Assembly: GCA_038025085.1 (NCBI GenBank)
Contig: CM076144.1
Span: 46,726,001-46,790,000, forward strand
Length of the DNA: 64,000 bases
Direction: 5' to 3'
Source of the DNA: Tetragonia tetragonoides
Taxonomy: Eukaryota > Streptophyta > Magnoliopsida > Caryophyllales > Aizoaceae
The stretch's first letter is position 1. Each line of letters starts with the position of its first letter. Under the pieces are notes generated by a model. It worked only from the letters and a program-made list of their open reading frames with translations, was not told where the DNA came from and did no database searches. Below, in pieces: positions 23,771 through 39,420 of the stretch. The position numbers and the translations under genes were made by a program.

Positions 23771-25492
23771 GGGGAGAAATGACATTATAAGAGCCAACTA
23801 AAAAATTGTACTTTAAATTGACTCAAAGAAATATTTGTACTTTTAATTTATTTTTTTTGGGTTGTGGTTTTTGATAGGAATTGAACATTTGTCATTGGAG
23901 GAAAATACTCCTAGTCACTAAATAATCTCTTGATTCTCACTCAAAAAAAAAAAATCTCTTGATTCATTACAAACTTGTTTTGTGAACTTGTGTTGTGTCG
24001 TGTGAGCATTGAGGTTGTTTTATTTAATCTAAGGATACATTATACGGGTTAAAGCAATTTTTTTTTTTGAGTGGCAGATTAAAGCGAATGTATGATTATA
24101 TTTAGCTGATTTGACTTTTACTACGAATTATGTGGATACGCCTTTTTAAAGAGACATAAATTATTAGACTTTATTACATTTGTTTATTTTATTGCTGAAT
24201 GTTGTAGTGAGATTGAATAACTATGATGTCGAATAATTATTTCCAAATAATATTTTAGTTTACACAAAAAATTGTATGAGACATTTTCGTTGTAGAATAT
24301 TTTCATACAAGACCTTTATTGATCTACATTTTCACGTTTTCTTCACTATTGTTACTAACCTGGTAAACGGGTCAGGCGAATCGGGTTCGGATCAAGACGA
24401 ATACGATCGGGTTAAATACGGGTCAAAATATTCGGTAATTATCGGGTTTGATTTCGGATTACCCAACGAGTTTGACAAACATTGTCTCACACCTTTCGGG
24501 TTTGGGTCGGGTTATTTCATTCTTGGGTCAAAATGGGTCAGTCATTTTGGGTTTGAACCTTTTCAGATCTGGTCCGGTCCGGTCTATAGCGGATCGGGAT
24601 TGGGTCGGTTATCGAATTGGATCAGATTTTACCAACTCTCCGTACTAGATAGTATCAATTTTTGTCAGCTCTATTACTAGATAGGATTGTGGCCCACAAA
24701 GTCTTCATATTATTGCCAAACCATAAGTTTCTTAACAAGTGGACCTAGATCCAAAAAGAAAAAGGCCGACCTATACTATAGGGCCAAAAAAAACATAGGC
24801 CCTACGCGCGCTTATTTTCCCTTCCGCTCTTAGCACCTCGACAACCCGACAGGTACTTCATATCATCCTCTTTCTCCTACAATTTCTCCACTCAGCTCAT
24901 CAAAATTCATTCCACGCATTATTTTTCTTTGCAAAATAAAGGTCTACCACCAAAAAAGGCTTCAAATCCTTTATCAATGGCGGGCAATAATAATGAACCT
25001 CCTAATACTACCTATCGATCCCTCCAAAGTCCCCTGCCCTGTTTTATTTGAATTTGAGTTGATAAGAAACTTCTGTAGCAGCAAAACGGAACTCGGAAAT
25101 AAGATTTCGACGGAGAGTTCGAGGCGGTGGCTTCGATTGAGAGGAGGAGGGAGAATGGAGTGGAAGAATTGAGCAACCCCATTTTTGGGAGGAGAGAGAA
25201 AATGGAAATGAAAACTTAAAGAGAGAAAAAGACATGGTATTGAAAGGTAATTAATCACCATTGTGAAGACAATTTTCATTTGTTGTTTGACTGCAACTTT
25301 TTGGTACAATCAATCAAAGAAGTTGAAATTGTACGTAGTGTCAATCTCAAGTCGATATTAGCCATCTCACTTCATTCACAGAAAGACTAAATCATCTTAA
25401 GAATAATATCTCGGAGACAAATTTTAACCAGCTCATTATGATTTGGTGGATGTTTCTGGTTTGCAAAAAATAAAGTTATTTTCCATGACTTA
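23771..25492. other. Gene-free stretch with CGGGT-rich segment
   Basis: At about 24360-24610 the plus strand carries many CGGGT / GGGTCGGGTT words, a low-complexity pattern that yields an open frame of Gly/Ser/Phe with no real protein. A SINE-like or repeat fragment with a poly-A run lies near 23860-23955. Around 24970-25310 the minus strand has an open frame without recognisable features. Confidence 0.35.
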
Positions 25493-25798
25493 GGGTCTGT
25501 TCTTCCTAACTTATTTCTGTTTATTTTTGTTTATTTCAGCAAACTTCAATAAACTTAAGTAAATTTCAACAAACTTCAGCAAACATCAACAAAGTTAAAT
25601 AAAGTTCAACAAAGTTGAACAAACCAATATACAAAATAGTTATAAAAAACACTTGAATCAACAAGATTCAACAAAAAAAAGAAAAGTTCAACGAAGTTCA
25701 ACAAAGTTAAATAAAGTTAAATAAAGTTCAACAAAGTTCAACAAAAATAAATTTTCCGTAATAAATATAAACATTTTTCAGTTGGTGAGAACAGACCC
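25493..25798. mobile_element. Tourist-like MITE, 306 bp, with CAACAAAGTT tandem motifs
   Basis: The left end GGGTCTGTTCT and the right end AGAACAGACCC are perfect inverted repeats. TTA flanks both sides (25490-25492 and 25799-25801). The interior consists largely of short degenerate repeats such as TTCAACAAAGTTAAATAAAG. It has no coding capacity. Confidence 0.85.
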
Positions 25799-25846
25799 TT
25801 AGTCACCTCGACCTTTCAAATAGCAATTTCCAGTAAAATTAGTTTC

Positions 25847-26431
25847 ATGGAATGGAAAGCTCTCTCGGAAAAAGATTTGGGATTTGATACAAAAGGTGCA
25901 AAAAAAAAAAAGAAAAAAGAACCAAGGTCAAACGTTCTTTGGGAACCCCCTAGGCAAGATTATATTAAGCTAAAATTTTATGGATCTAAGATTAATCATC
26001 TACAAGCAGCAGCGGGCTTTGTGATTCATGACGAGAAAGGACAGGCCATCTCTTTAGGAGCTAAATCATGTGGTACTTGTTCTATTTTAATAGCAGAAGC
26101 AATAGGTCTATGGGAAGGGGTTCGAATGACTCGAGCAAACGGTCACAAGAAAATAACGATTGAAGGTGACAATTTGGCGGTCATCAAAGCAGTGAGAGGA
26201 GAATGGCATATTCCATGGGAGATGGAAAATATTATTATTAACACAAAAAAAGATCTTTATTTTTTTGACAGGGTGGAAGTACTCCATGTTTTCAGAGAAG
26301 CGAATACTATGGCGGACTTCATGGCTCATTTTGGTCACTCTTGTCATTACCTGTGTTCCTGGGTTACTTCGTTTGATCAGTCCCTTAACAATTTATTGAA
26401 AAGGGACGCTTTAGGCATACCTAATCGATAG
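25847..26431 (+). pseudogene. LINE-derived RNase H domain, 5'-truncated and probably inactive
   Basis: A 194-codon frame has the RNase H fold typical of the C-terminus of plant non-LTR retrotransposon polymerases: AAGFVIHDEKG, the helix AEAIGLWEG, the strand ITIEGDNLAVI and the final HVFREANTMADF. The first catalytic aspartate, normally in a NFDG-like motif, is replaced (KLKFYGS), so activity is doubtful. Nothing of the reverse transcriptase is left upstream, and an A-rich tail follows at about 26450-26475. The N-terminal Lys run comes from flanking A-rich DNA. It could be an orphan RNase H-like gene, but the tail and missing motif favour a dead LINE end. Confidence 0.75.
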
Positions 26432-28640
26432 CCTGATTTTCTTGCCTTTTTTAAAATAAAAAAAAATAATAAATTAAAAGCTTTTGGTGGCAGAAAAATA
26501 AGAGGTGGAGAATGTATGTTGACATATTACAATTTTAAATAATTAATACATGGTGTATACAAAGCGCTGTTACTTTTGTAATCTTTAGTACTCGTATTAC
26601 TTACTCTCTTTGGACCACAAATAAATTTACATTGAACTTTTTGGTGATTTTTAAGATACTATTTTGATCACGTATAATTCTTATAATATGAATATAAAAA
26701 TGATAAAAATTTGAATTTTTTGAAAGTACCATTTGAAATGAATCTAGCATAAATATATATATTTATGTTTGTAAAAATTTGTAATTTTTTCATTAATTAA
26801 TGGTCAAAATTTATTAACTTTAACCCTGAAAAATCCAACGTAAGGTTATTTGTCATTCACAGGAAGTATTTGTTCATGTGGGGGGAAAAGTAATTTTTTC
26901 TCCGATATCACTTTACTAAGTACCATATCACTTTTCTAAACGTAGTGTCACTTATTTGTTCATATGCACAAATTTTTGCCTAATCTCGATATCATAGAGG
27001 ATCCTAATATGGAGAGTGGAGAAGTGAAGGAGAGAGAGTGGGTAGGGGAAAGGAGAGAGAGTGATTAGTATGTACAATGAACATAAGAGTAACATTTAAC
27101 TATTTTTTCATATGGTGTCATGCCATCTTACTTTTTGCTTTTCCCATATAACTTCTTCAAGAATCAGTGTTACTTTTTTTGCTCAACAAGAATAAATGTT
27201 ACTTAATAAAGCAAAAATGTCACTTTTTTAAGCAGTAGTAATTGCCTAATGAGACGGTAATTTTAGGGAGGAACAAATTTGTCCATGCTCTTTGTATTTC
27301 AGGGAGTAGTTATGGTAGATTGAAAAAAGAGAGACAAATTTGTCCATGCTCTTTTTTCTTTTTTGATATTAGTGTATTCATTATTAATAATTAGATAGGC
27401 TACCAAAATAGTACCTATCTCACAAATACACCAAAGGCGCATATCCATCCTAGCATCATTCAATCAATCCACTTCACCTTCCAGGAAGGTTGAGCGGAAG
27501 ATTGCAATCATGTGCTTAGACATGGCCAAAATTACAAGAAACACTAGTACATGAACATAATATTCCTATATGAATAAGAATTAAATCTCAACTGGAATAC
27601 CCATAGAAAGAGAAGACAAAAACGTGAAAGCCAGTAAGTTTGTTGCTTCCCCATCGCCAATTTGCAGCGAACTCTCAGAATACGAAAACCATTCCCTTCC
27701 ATCACCAACTATAACCAAGCCAAAATTCATTATCAGTACTCTTACTTGACAGCAAACACCGCAAACAAGTCAAAAAGCCATCTTTTTTAAGCATCGGTGT
27801 CCTATATATTCATTGTGGTGTCATTTTTTCACCATTTGGTGTCAATACACTTAGAATATGTTCTTTTCAACTTATTTAATCTTACTCAATCTGTGAAAAT
27901 CAGTGTCAATATTTTGTACTAAGAATTGTCCATCCCATCTTCAATTTTCTCACTGCTCTCTTCTCCTCAAACATTACTCCAAAGAACTGCTACCCTTCCG
28001 TCTTTACTTTACAATCCTTCCAAACACCAAAATGTGGGGTTTGGGTTCTGCAACTCCCCGTGTGTTTAAATGGAGATGGATAGCCCATCTTTGGCCCCCT
28101 TCTCTCTCCTCACAAGCCTGAACATCAGTGAGGGCATGTAGGACAAGGTTGTTGGTGGACGCAAATTATTACCTACTCCTTGGAGTATGTACGACTCCCC
28201 ATGAACTTTATAATGCCTAACCCTCAAAAAGTAGGCCCACTCTTTTTATTCCCAATGTAATAAGATGAACCCAAAAGTAGATTTGAAGATGGATGATATG
28301 CGCTGACGTGAAATGACGCCCTATTCGATAAGTCCACCGCAAATAAGTCTGCGCGCAAAACTAATTAATGCTAATTTACGGGGACCTAACGGCTAACAAT
28401 ATGTATGTTTGTAAGTATCTTTTAAGTCTCTTTCTAAGCTTCTTATTACTTTGTCAATTTGAGCACTCTCCCAATACATTTGACAGTTTCCAGTTTTGGT
28501 ACTCAACTTAAGTGGTTACCTGCAGGCTGCATATCACTCTCAAATAAATTCATTAACCCGTTTGTCTTAACATGTTTAATTGACCATATCCACATTCATC
28601 AAAGATTTTCTTTTGAATTGATACAGTCTACGGAGCATTA
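26432..28640. other. Gene-free, AT-rich intergenic stretch
   Basis: No gene is supported on either strand. A 20-bp word ACAAATTTGTCCATGCTCTT is repeated at about 27275 and 27332. Several short frames exist but none has protein features. Confidence 0.4.
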
Positions 28641-28646
28641 ATTCGC

Positions 28647-28668
28647 ACCCCCCCCCCCCCCCCCCACT

Positions 28669-28699
<31 letters not shown>

Positions 28700-28754
28700 C
28701 AGTTGCTAATTGCTACAGAGCAAGATATTCAACAGTTGCTAGCTCACTGACATG

Positions 28755-28816
<62 letters not shown>
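28647..28816. repeat. Poly-C, poly-A and (TA)n tracts just upstream of the P450 gene
   Basis: A C17-19 run (about 28647-28665) is followed by an A run of about 23 (28677-28699). From about 28763 to 28816 there are some 27 TA units. The TA tract ends 66 bases before the P450 start codon and may lie in its core promoter or leader. Confidence 0.9.
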
Positions 28817-28818
<2 letters not shown>

Positions 28819-28882
28819 GTTGATCACTAATTTCATCACAAAATAACTACTTAACTCCACCCCTCCAAATTAAAACACAATA

Positions 28883-30598
28883 ATGGATATGACAACACTA
28901 CTAGGAGTTCTCCTTCCCTTGTTATGTATGTGCTTATATTTCATTAAGCTCAATCTAATAAGGTCCTCAAAAGGGAAGCAGCTTCCCCCAGGGCCTAAAC
29001 CCTTCCCAATCATCGGTAATCTCCACCAACTCGGCGACAAACCTCACATTTTCATGACGGATTTAGCCAAGACATACGGACCCTTGATACGTCTCAAGTT
29101 CGGTAGCATTACCACCATTGTCGTATCATCTTCAGTTGTAGCCAAAGAAATGTTTCAGAAACACGACCTCACCGTGTCAACAAGGCGACAAGTACCAGCT
29201 GCTGTCCGTGAAAATGGGCATGACAAGTTTTCCATGGTATGGTTGCCTGTGGCCCCTAAATGGCGAAATCTTAGAAAGATTTCAGCTATACATCTCTTTT
29301 CCAATAAACAACTTGATGGTATTAACCAATCTCTTCGTCACGCAAAGGTACAACAATTGCTTAATTATGTTAAGGAATGTTGTGAGACAGGGAAAGTTGT
29401 TGATGTTGGTGAGGCTGCGTTTACAACGTCGCTTAATTTGTTGTCAAACACGTTGTTTTCCTTTGATTTAGCTAGTTATAGCTCTAAGGGTTCAGGGGAG
29501 TTTAAGGAGCTTGTAAGGAAACTTGTTGAAGAGATTGGGAAGCCTAATTTGGCTGATTGTATCCCTATGCTTAGACTTTTTAGTAGTCTTAGTGTAAACC
29601 GAAAGTTGCTGGGATATGGGAACAAGTTAAACGAATTGTTTGTGAGTATCATCAACGAAAGGTTTGAAGCTCGGTTACCTGCCAGTGGTGGTGATGTGTT
29701 AGACACTCTTCTTGAACTCATGAATTCGAAGGAGAATGAGCTGTGTCTTGACGACATTAAGCATATGCTCATGGTATGTTCTCGATCTTCTTCATCTTTT
29801 GGTTATTTAGAGCTAACAAAATTTGACTCGATCTTTTACGTTATGGATTACTATATGTTAACATCATATCCCTTTTATGAATGATCTTATATGGAACTAA
29901 CCTCTGGTTTCTCAGTTTGAACTGCTCTCTATAATCCATCCATTACCTTGTTACTCAATCATCATATTAATGTTTCATTTTTTTTTAATTGTTATGACGT
30001 GTAGGACTTATTCACAGCCGGGACTGACACAACAACAAGCACCTTAGAGTGGGCAATGACGGAATTAATCAAAAACCCAGAGAAGTTAGTCAAGGTCCAA
30101 GTCGAGCTCGAACAAGTCTTAGGCAAGGACAAGCCTGTCCAAGAATCAGACATCTCAAGATTACCTTACTTACAAGCTGTAGTGAAAGAGACTCTAAGGA
30201 TGCACCCCCCATTGCCCCGCAAGGCTGACACTGAGATAGAGTTACACGGCTACATTGTGCCTAAGAATGCACAAATATTTGTTAACCTTTTGGCTATTAG
30301 TCGTGATCCGAATGCTTGGGAGAACCCAGACTTGTTCTCACCAGAGCGATTCATGGATAAAGACGTCGATATGAAGGGCCAAGACTTCAGGCTCATACCC
30401 TTTGGGGCGGGGAGGAGGATATGCCCTGGGTTATCGTTAGGGTATCGGATATTGAACCTTATGTTGGGGACTCTTGTTCATGCTTTTGATTGGAAATTAG
30501 CTGATGGATTGAGCCCAGAGGATTTGGATATGAGTGACAAGTTTGGGATTGCTATACAGAAGGCTGTGCCTTTAAGGGCTATTCCAATAGCCAAGTAA
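28883..30598 (+). CDS. Cytochrome P450, CYP76 family (CYP76AD-like)
   Basis: Two exons, 28883-29773 and 30005-30598, join in frame to 494 residues, the usual CYP76 length and single-intron position. An N-terminal membrane anchor (about residues 5-21) precedes the proline hinge PPGPKPFP (35-42). The I-helix oxygen motif AGTDTT is at 302-307, the ExxR motif KETLR at 358-362, PERF follows, and the haem loop [10 protein letters not shown] (430-439) has Cys437 as ligand. The protein would be ER-anchored and use a P450 reductase. CYP76 enzymes hydroxylate monoterpenoids, and the CYP76AD group hydroxylates tyrosine or oxidises L-DOPA in betalain synthesis; the substrate here cannot be told. After the ExxR helix the text reads HPPLPRKAD, whereas family members have about four more residues between HPP and LPRKA. 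That spot is substrate recognition site 5. Confidence 0.92.
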
Positions 30599-31689
30599 TG
30601 AACTTCTCTTGTGTTCCAACTTCTGTAATTTTACCCTTGTATTTTATGACGGCGAAAATAAGGATGATATAGGGAATTTTATAAGCTTGTTAGACGTCCA
30701 TGAGATTACATAATGGAAATATACATCCTACAAAAATAGATGCCTCTGATCATCTGTAACGACCGTGTTTGATAGTAATAATAATAGAGCATTAATAATG
30801 TTTTGAGACTTGAGTATTATTCAGATATAAGTGTTGGGGGAGAGAAGTATTATTTGTAATACTTGTTGGGAAAATTTGCGTTGCCTATATGGAGCGATAA
30901 AATACAACAAAACAGAGAAAATAGACCCACAATATTTTTAACGTGGTTCGACGATCTTCTATCCTACGTTTACGAGATACTCTGATTTCTTACCATAAAT
31001 TTTCTGGTGTTTCAGTAACACCACCTGGATTTGTTACCCTCTAATACACCCTTGAAAATAGGAGGTTGGTTTTGGAGTATTTGAAAAAAGAAAAAAGAAA
31101 AAAATTGGTTTGAAAATATTTTATTGGTTGGATAACACCACATAAGCAAATACTAGTTGGTTTGTTACTAAAATACTTGAAATTTTTAGGACTTCTTACT
31201 CATCAATTCCCTAGAATTGTCTAAACTAAAATTTAATTAAAATATTTTCCTAGATTTTTCTATATTAATGTCTTAGACTCTTTTTCATGTAGATGTAAAC
31301 AGACCAAGTTTGGTATTAGCATCTCCTGGAACTCTTCATGGCAGAACAATTGTCCAATATTTTCCACTCTAGAATCTTCATACAATATTTATCCATCCCA
31401 ACTCTGACTTTAAAAATCAAATAATTTTCCTTTGTGCATTAAAGTCCAAAAATTAAACTTCTGACTTTTAAAATCGATCAACATAGGCCTTTTGGGGAAC
31501 ACGTATTTAATTAATTTAAAGGAAATTCATTCCAACATTATTTAAAATTAATAATGTGGATGCTGGCAAAGTGGCCAAGTGGGTGTAGAAGTGAATAACG
31601 AGTGGGCATCATCTGTCGTAGTCGTACTCAGTTTAGGGAGCCATATTAATTGGAGCGAAGGCATGAGCTGTTTATCTTGGATTGCAGTT
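30599..31689. other. Downstream of the P450; contains an LTR-like fragment
   Basis: No gene was found. At about 30863-31030 is TGTTGGGAAAATTTGCG, followed by TTTTTAACGTGGTTCGACGA and TCCTACGTTTACG. This resembles the start and R/U5-like part of a copia-type LTR but has no matching end or target duplication, so I treat it as a fragment. Confidence 0.4.
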
Positions 31690-33130
<1,441 letters not shown>

Positions 33131-33149
33131 TGTACACATTTTTCTGGGA

Positions 33150-33590
33150 AAAAAGGCCTACGCTTCTGATTGAAGATTTGAATAAATTATTGTTCCCAGA
33201 AGTTGAAGGTAATGCCTCTTTGCTCCCCTCATTTCGAAAAATTAGGGTTTCATTTCGAAATCACAATGTTGATAATTTAACAAATTTAATATTAGTGTTT
33301 GGATTTCGGGCGAATAATAGCTACTTTAGGGTTTTGATTCATTTTGCTTTATTGATTTTCTTATTTTGCGATTCCCCTGAATTTTCAGTTAGGGTTTATG
33401 AGTATTTAGTTTCTTAGTTGAAAATTGAAACTACTTGGACTATTTTATGCGATTAGGGTGGGTTTGCATGATTGAGAAATTATGATTTGTAGTTACCTTG
33501 ACATCTGATAATTGAGTTACAATTGATTATGATTCTTTGTGATTTTAGTTAAGTGATTCTAATTTACTTGGAATTTGTAATCTCAATACT
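33150..33590 (+). repeat. First-exon-like duplicated block, copy A
   Basis: About 430 bases match 37055-37485. The block contains CTTCTGATTGAAGATTTGAA then a donor-like GAAG|GTAATGCC, and continues through TAGTTTCTTAGTTGAAAATT. In this copy the position of the start codon seen in copy B is ACG and there is an extra codon, so it looks decayed. Confidence 0.7.
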
Positions 33591-34009
33591 TTTTGATGAG
33601 TTGGTAATTGGTATTGTTATTGTTGTGAAAAAAGCTCTTCTTTTTGCTGGCAAAAGAAAAAGGCGAATAAATGGCTCTCCATGTATGGAGTTTTTGATAT
33701 GCTTTGATCGTTACTTCTCGATCATCATTTTCGTTTTATTCTCTCTCTCATTTGAGCTCTCTCTTACGATTTGTGTAAGTTTGTTGATTTAATTCAGAAT
33801 TGGTGAATTGTGAAAAGCATATTGGTTGAACTCCGAATATTGAATTTTGCTTAAAATGATACTTGTAATAAAGTAAAATTGAATTAAGGCTTTGGTTCAT
33901 GAATTGGTAGTAGAAAAGGATGATTCTTGGACAAATAATCCATTTTCCGGGTGCGTAACGAGGTTCATAGTGCCAATTAATAGAGTTATCTTGGGCGGTC
34001 TAGCATTTC

Positions 34010-36159
<2,150 letters not shown>

Positions 36160-36560
36160 AGATCTTTTTCCAGTACCTCTCTCTGTTTTTCCCGCTTTAA
36201 AACCAAAACGCAACAGCCAACAGAAGGAACAGTAGAGCAATAACTAAAAAGGATTGACTTCAAGTTCTTCGACACTCATAAGACGCCCAAAATCAAATTC
36301 CAAAACCCTAATTGAATGAATTTGAATTTGATTGATAACAAGCTAGGGTTTTGTAATTATAGCAAGCTAAGTCACGAACTATCATCGATACAATTTAAAG
36401 TTTTGAACTATGATCTAAAATCGTTATAACAACACAATGTCACAATCTGTGAGTGTGACGAACTTAAACAACCCATTGTTGGAAACTCTTCAACAATCCA
36501 TGCTAATCAAAAGGAGCTTTGATTAAATAAATGGTAAAACCATCTAAAAGAAGCTTTTGG
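36160..36560 (+). pseudogene. Degenerate copy of leader and exon 1 edge of the Man1-like gene
   Basis: It shares with 45960-46100 the string AAAACGCAACAGC, AAGACGCCCAAAA and CAAAACCCTAAT. It then matches the intron 1 sequence of the Man1-like gene near 46570-46740 (CAAGCTAGGGTTTTGTA, TTGAACTATGAT). The bulk of exon 1 coding sequence is missing, so this is a gene fragment. Confidence 0.6.
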
Positions 36561-37054
36561 TATTGAACTCTTTAATCCCTTTTATCTATTTATCTTCTTA
36601 CATAACCTAAAGCGAAGCTCATCAGAATCCTACATGAATTCTATTGGCCCTTTTGGGTGGAGAGAAATACATACAATAAACTTGCCAGTGGGTGGATATA
36701 TCATTCTCCGTAATAATAGTAATAACAATAATAATAATAACAATAATAATAATTGTACTCTAATCACAAGCGTAAATTACTCTTTGCATTAGCTCAATGA
36801 TGGTCTTTTTCCAATTGGTCAAAAACTTTGGCTTGAAATCACGACAAAGCCAAATAGGCAATAGCTTCAAGTTTTGTTTTTTACTTGGAGGTGGAGAAAA
36901 GAGGGAGAATGAGATGAGAGAGGGTAAAGGGTTGAAGCAGTAACCAAAAAGAACGATGCACGTAATGTTAAATTAGCCACGAATACTGTTTAATAAACGA
37001 AACTGCTCAATAAAAAAAGAAAACTACAACAATCAACCAGAATAACAACACATT

Positions 37055-37485
37055 CCTATGCTTCTGATAGAAGATTTGAATAAATTGTTCCCAGAATTTG
37101 GAGGTAATGCCTCTTTGCTCCCCTCATTTGGAAAAATTAGGGTTTCATGATTTCGAAATCGCAATGTTGATAATTTGACCAATTTAATATTAGTGTTTAG
37201 ATTTCGGGCAAATAACAGCTACTTTAGGGTTTTGATTCATTTTGATTTATTAATTTTCTTATTTTGCGATTCCCTGAATTTTCAGTTAGGGTTTATGAGT
37301 ATTTAGTTTCTTAGTTGAAAATTGAAACTACTTGGACTATTTTATGCGATCAAGGTGAGTTTGCATGATTGAGAAATTATGATGTTTAGTTACCTTGACA
37401 TCTGATAGTTGAGTTACAATTGATTATGATTCTTTGTAGTTTTAGTTAAGTGATTATAATTTACTTGCAATTTGTAATCTCAATG
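37055..37485 (+). repeat. First-exon-like duplicated block, copy B
   Basis: This is the counterpart of 33150-33590. Here ATG at 37058 opens a 15-codon frame, MLLIEDLNKLFPEFG, ended by a good donor GGAG|GTAATG at 37104. It may be the first coding exon of a gene whose remainder I cannot identify downstream. Confidence 0.55.
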
Positions 37486-38216
37486 ATTTTGTTTCTTGTA
37501 ATAGTGTAGGCTACATTGGATGTACTATGCCTTGGGAGTTTGTACTTTGTAGATCGAGATTTGGTAGGCTTTATATTAGGAGTATGTTGTAATCTTTGTA
37601 ATACAGGACATGGGAAGGTAAACCGCCATTGAAGAAGCTCCCAAGATATGTAACAGCAAATTAAACAAACATGACCTTGATATCGTGAATACATCTAGTA
37701 ATCTCCATGAAAAAAACTTCTGATTTAAGGTGAAGCCAAAAAATTTAGCAGAAAATATGCAGCTCAGGACAGGGAGCAAGGTTCCTTATAAGGCTGGTGT
37801 AGTATACAATATATAGGATTGTGTAAGTGTGTAACACGAGTACAGAAAAGAAGAAAGTAATATGTACAACAGCTCAATCATCGTAAAGTGCTCAGATAAG
37901 TTTCTGCGTTGCTGTGCTGTGTGAATGGCTACAACAACTCAATCATCCTGATAAAAGAGCCGAGTACAAACACAGCAATATTCGGTTCATCTCCACTAGT
38001 TTGCACCTACTAGAAGGTCCGTATGATGTTCACATACCTTGTATTGCTAAAGCTCTATCGTTATCAATTAGTATTTCACAAGTAATAGCTTCGTCTTCAT
38101 TGGCTTCAAAGGACAGACACTGTCTCTTTTTCATAAATCTGAGAAGAGCTATATTGTGGTGTTTGTGTAGATCAGTGACACACGGTGTAATCCATGTAAA
38201 TTGTGACTTCACCAGC

Positions 38217-38250
<34 letters not shown>

Positions 38251-38940
38251 GAGTAACAAAGCCTATTTAGTTCACTATAGCTAAAGTGGCTGGAAAACTA
38301 TCTATCATAAACCTCAGTATTAAAAGTTTAAAACTACACTAGTGTACTTCTACTGCACTTGATAAGATAATTACTTATTTGCAATAAATTTAATTAACAT
38401 AACTAAAGGAAACTAAATTCAATCTTTATGTTCTTAATTGACATTGAGGGAATCTGTGTAATTAAGAGGTAAACAATAATTGCGAAATACAATACTCCTA
38501 ACATATTATTATCTTACAACAAATAACCAAAACCGCACCGTAATTCATATAATTATAAGCATGATCGACATCCTCCTTAGCAAGTTCTTATTTTTACATG
38601 TTTTTACTAACGACCAAAGGCACATCCATATCATCCTGTCTTTGAAATTTTTTGTCTCCCTTACTCTTATTCTTCCCTCCATTGTCGAACAATCATACCT
38701 TCCCATATTATAAATTAGCTTCCTATTATCGTAGTCCTAGTTCTACCAAAACTATGCCTAAAAGATTACGCTTACCATATATCGGTAATTATTACATATA
38801 AGATTCTTCTGAATAAATTGACCTTTTTCCATCTCCTAATTGATCAAGAAAAGTGGCACTTTCGCCTTGGTCCTTCCTTCTCAGCGACATGAATAGGTAC
38901 CACGTTAACAACAAGTACTGGAAATATGTGATTTCTGATT
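37486..38940. other. Gene-free stretch with a long poly-T run
   Basis: A run of about 29 T lies at 38222-38250. The open frames on both strands near 37900-38250 end in that homopolymer and show no protein features. A retrotransposed A-tail on the minus strand is possible but no parent was recognised. Confidence 0.35.
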
Positions 38941-39420
38941 TTGTTTGATTTGTTGAATAGCCTCGACGATAAAGATAATGAAAGTGAAACATTAATGATT
39001 ATATTGGTGGTGGCTGATGCGGTGGGTTTGATCTTTGAGGGAGGTTACTGTAACAAGTTTGAGGATGGAGGGACGATGACCAATATGATCAAGGAGAAAT
39101 TTAGAGATAAGTTATGGTATGACAACAACCTTGCTATAGAGGAAGGAAAGGAGCAGGATAATCCTGATCATGACGAAGTTGTAGACCAATTTACTAATTT
39201 GGTACGAAAGGTTTCTTTAGGGTGGCTGAACAACAATTTAATCAACATGAGGCAGACAGAGGACGATAATGATCATGACAACATGGCGGAGAGGGTAAAT
39301 ACGGTAGTGATTAAGTACGACAATATATTATATAATTTTGATATTTTCTCAAGCGATAGGATTAGCCGCAGGGAAACACATGTGCAAAAGAGAATGACTA
39401 CTTATTTTGAGAGATGTTAA
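38941..39420 (+). CDS. Unidentified open reading frame, acidic, about 142-159 aa
   Basis: A frame without stops runs to 39420. The first ATG in frame is at 38995 and would give 142 residues. The segment ILVVADAVGLIFEGG is hydrophobic, and the middle is rich in Asp, Asn and Glu (EEGKEQDNPDHDEVVDQ, EDDNDHDN). I recognise no family. The frame is unusually long for this AT-rich region, but there is no leader, splice structure or homologous copy to support expression. It may be a remnant of a transposable element gene or chance. Confidence 0.25.
   Translation: MFDLLNSLDDKDNESETLMIILVVADAVGLIFEGGYCNKFEDGGTMTNMIKEKFRDKLWYDNNLAIEEGKEQDNPDHDEVVDQFTNLVRKVSLGWLNNNLINMRQTEDDNDHDNMAERVNTVVIKYDNILYNFDIFSSDRISRRETHVQKRMTTYFERC

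Noticed and set aside
24276..24680. A 134-codon frame rich in Gly, Ser and Phe
   Set aside because: It arises from a CGGGT/GGGTCGGGTT low-complexity stretch, and two frames are open for the same reason. No family match is known to me.
30863..31030. Possible full LTR retrotransposon beginning with TGTTGGGAAA
   Set aside because: No second terminus, target duplication or internal coding region was found; it is kept only as a fragment.
37914..38252. A 112-codon frame ending in poly-Phe, and a frame on the opposite strand
   Set aside because: The end is a T homopolymer. There are no protein features or splice structure, and the two frames overlap.
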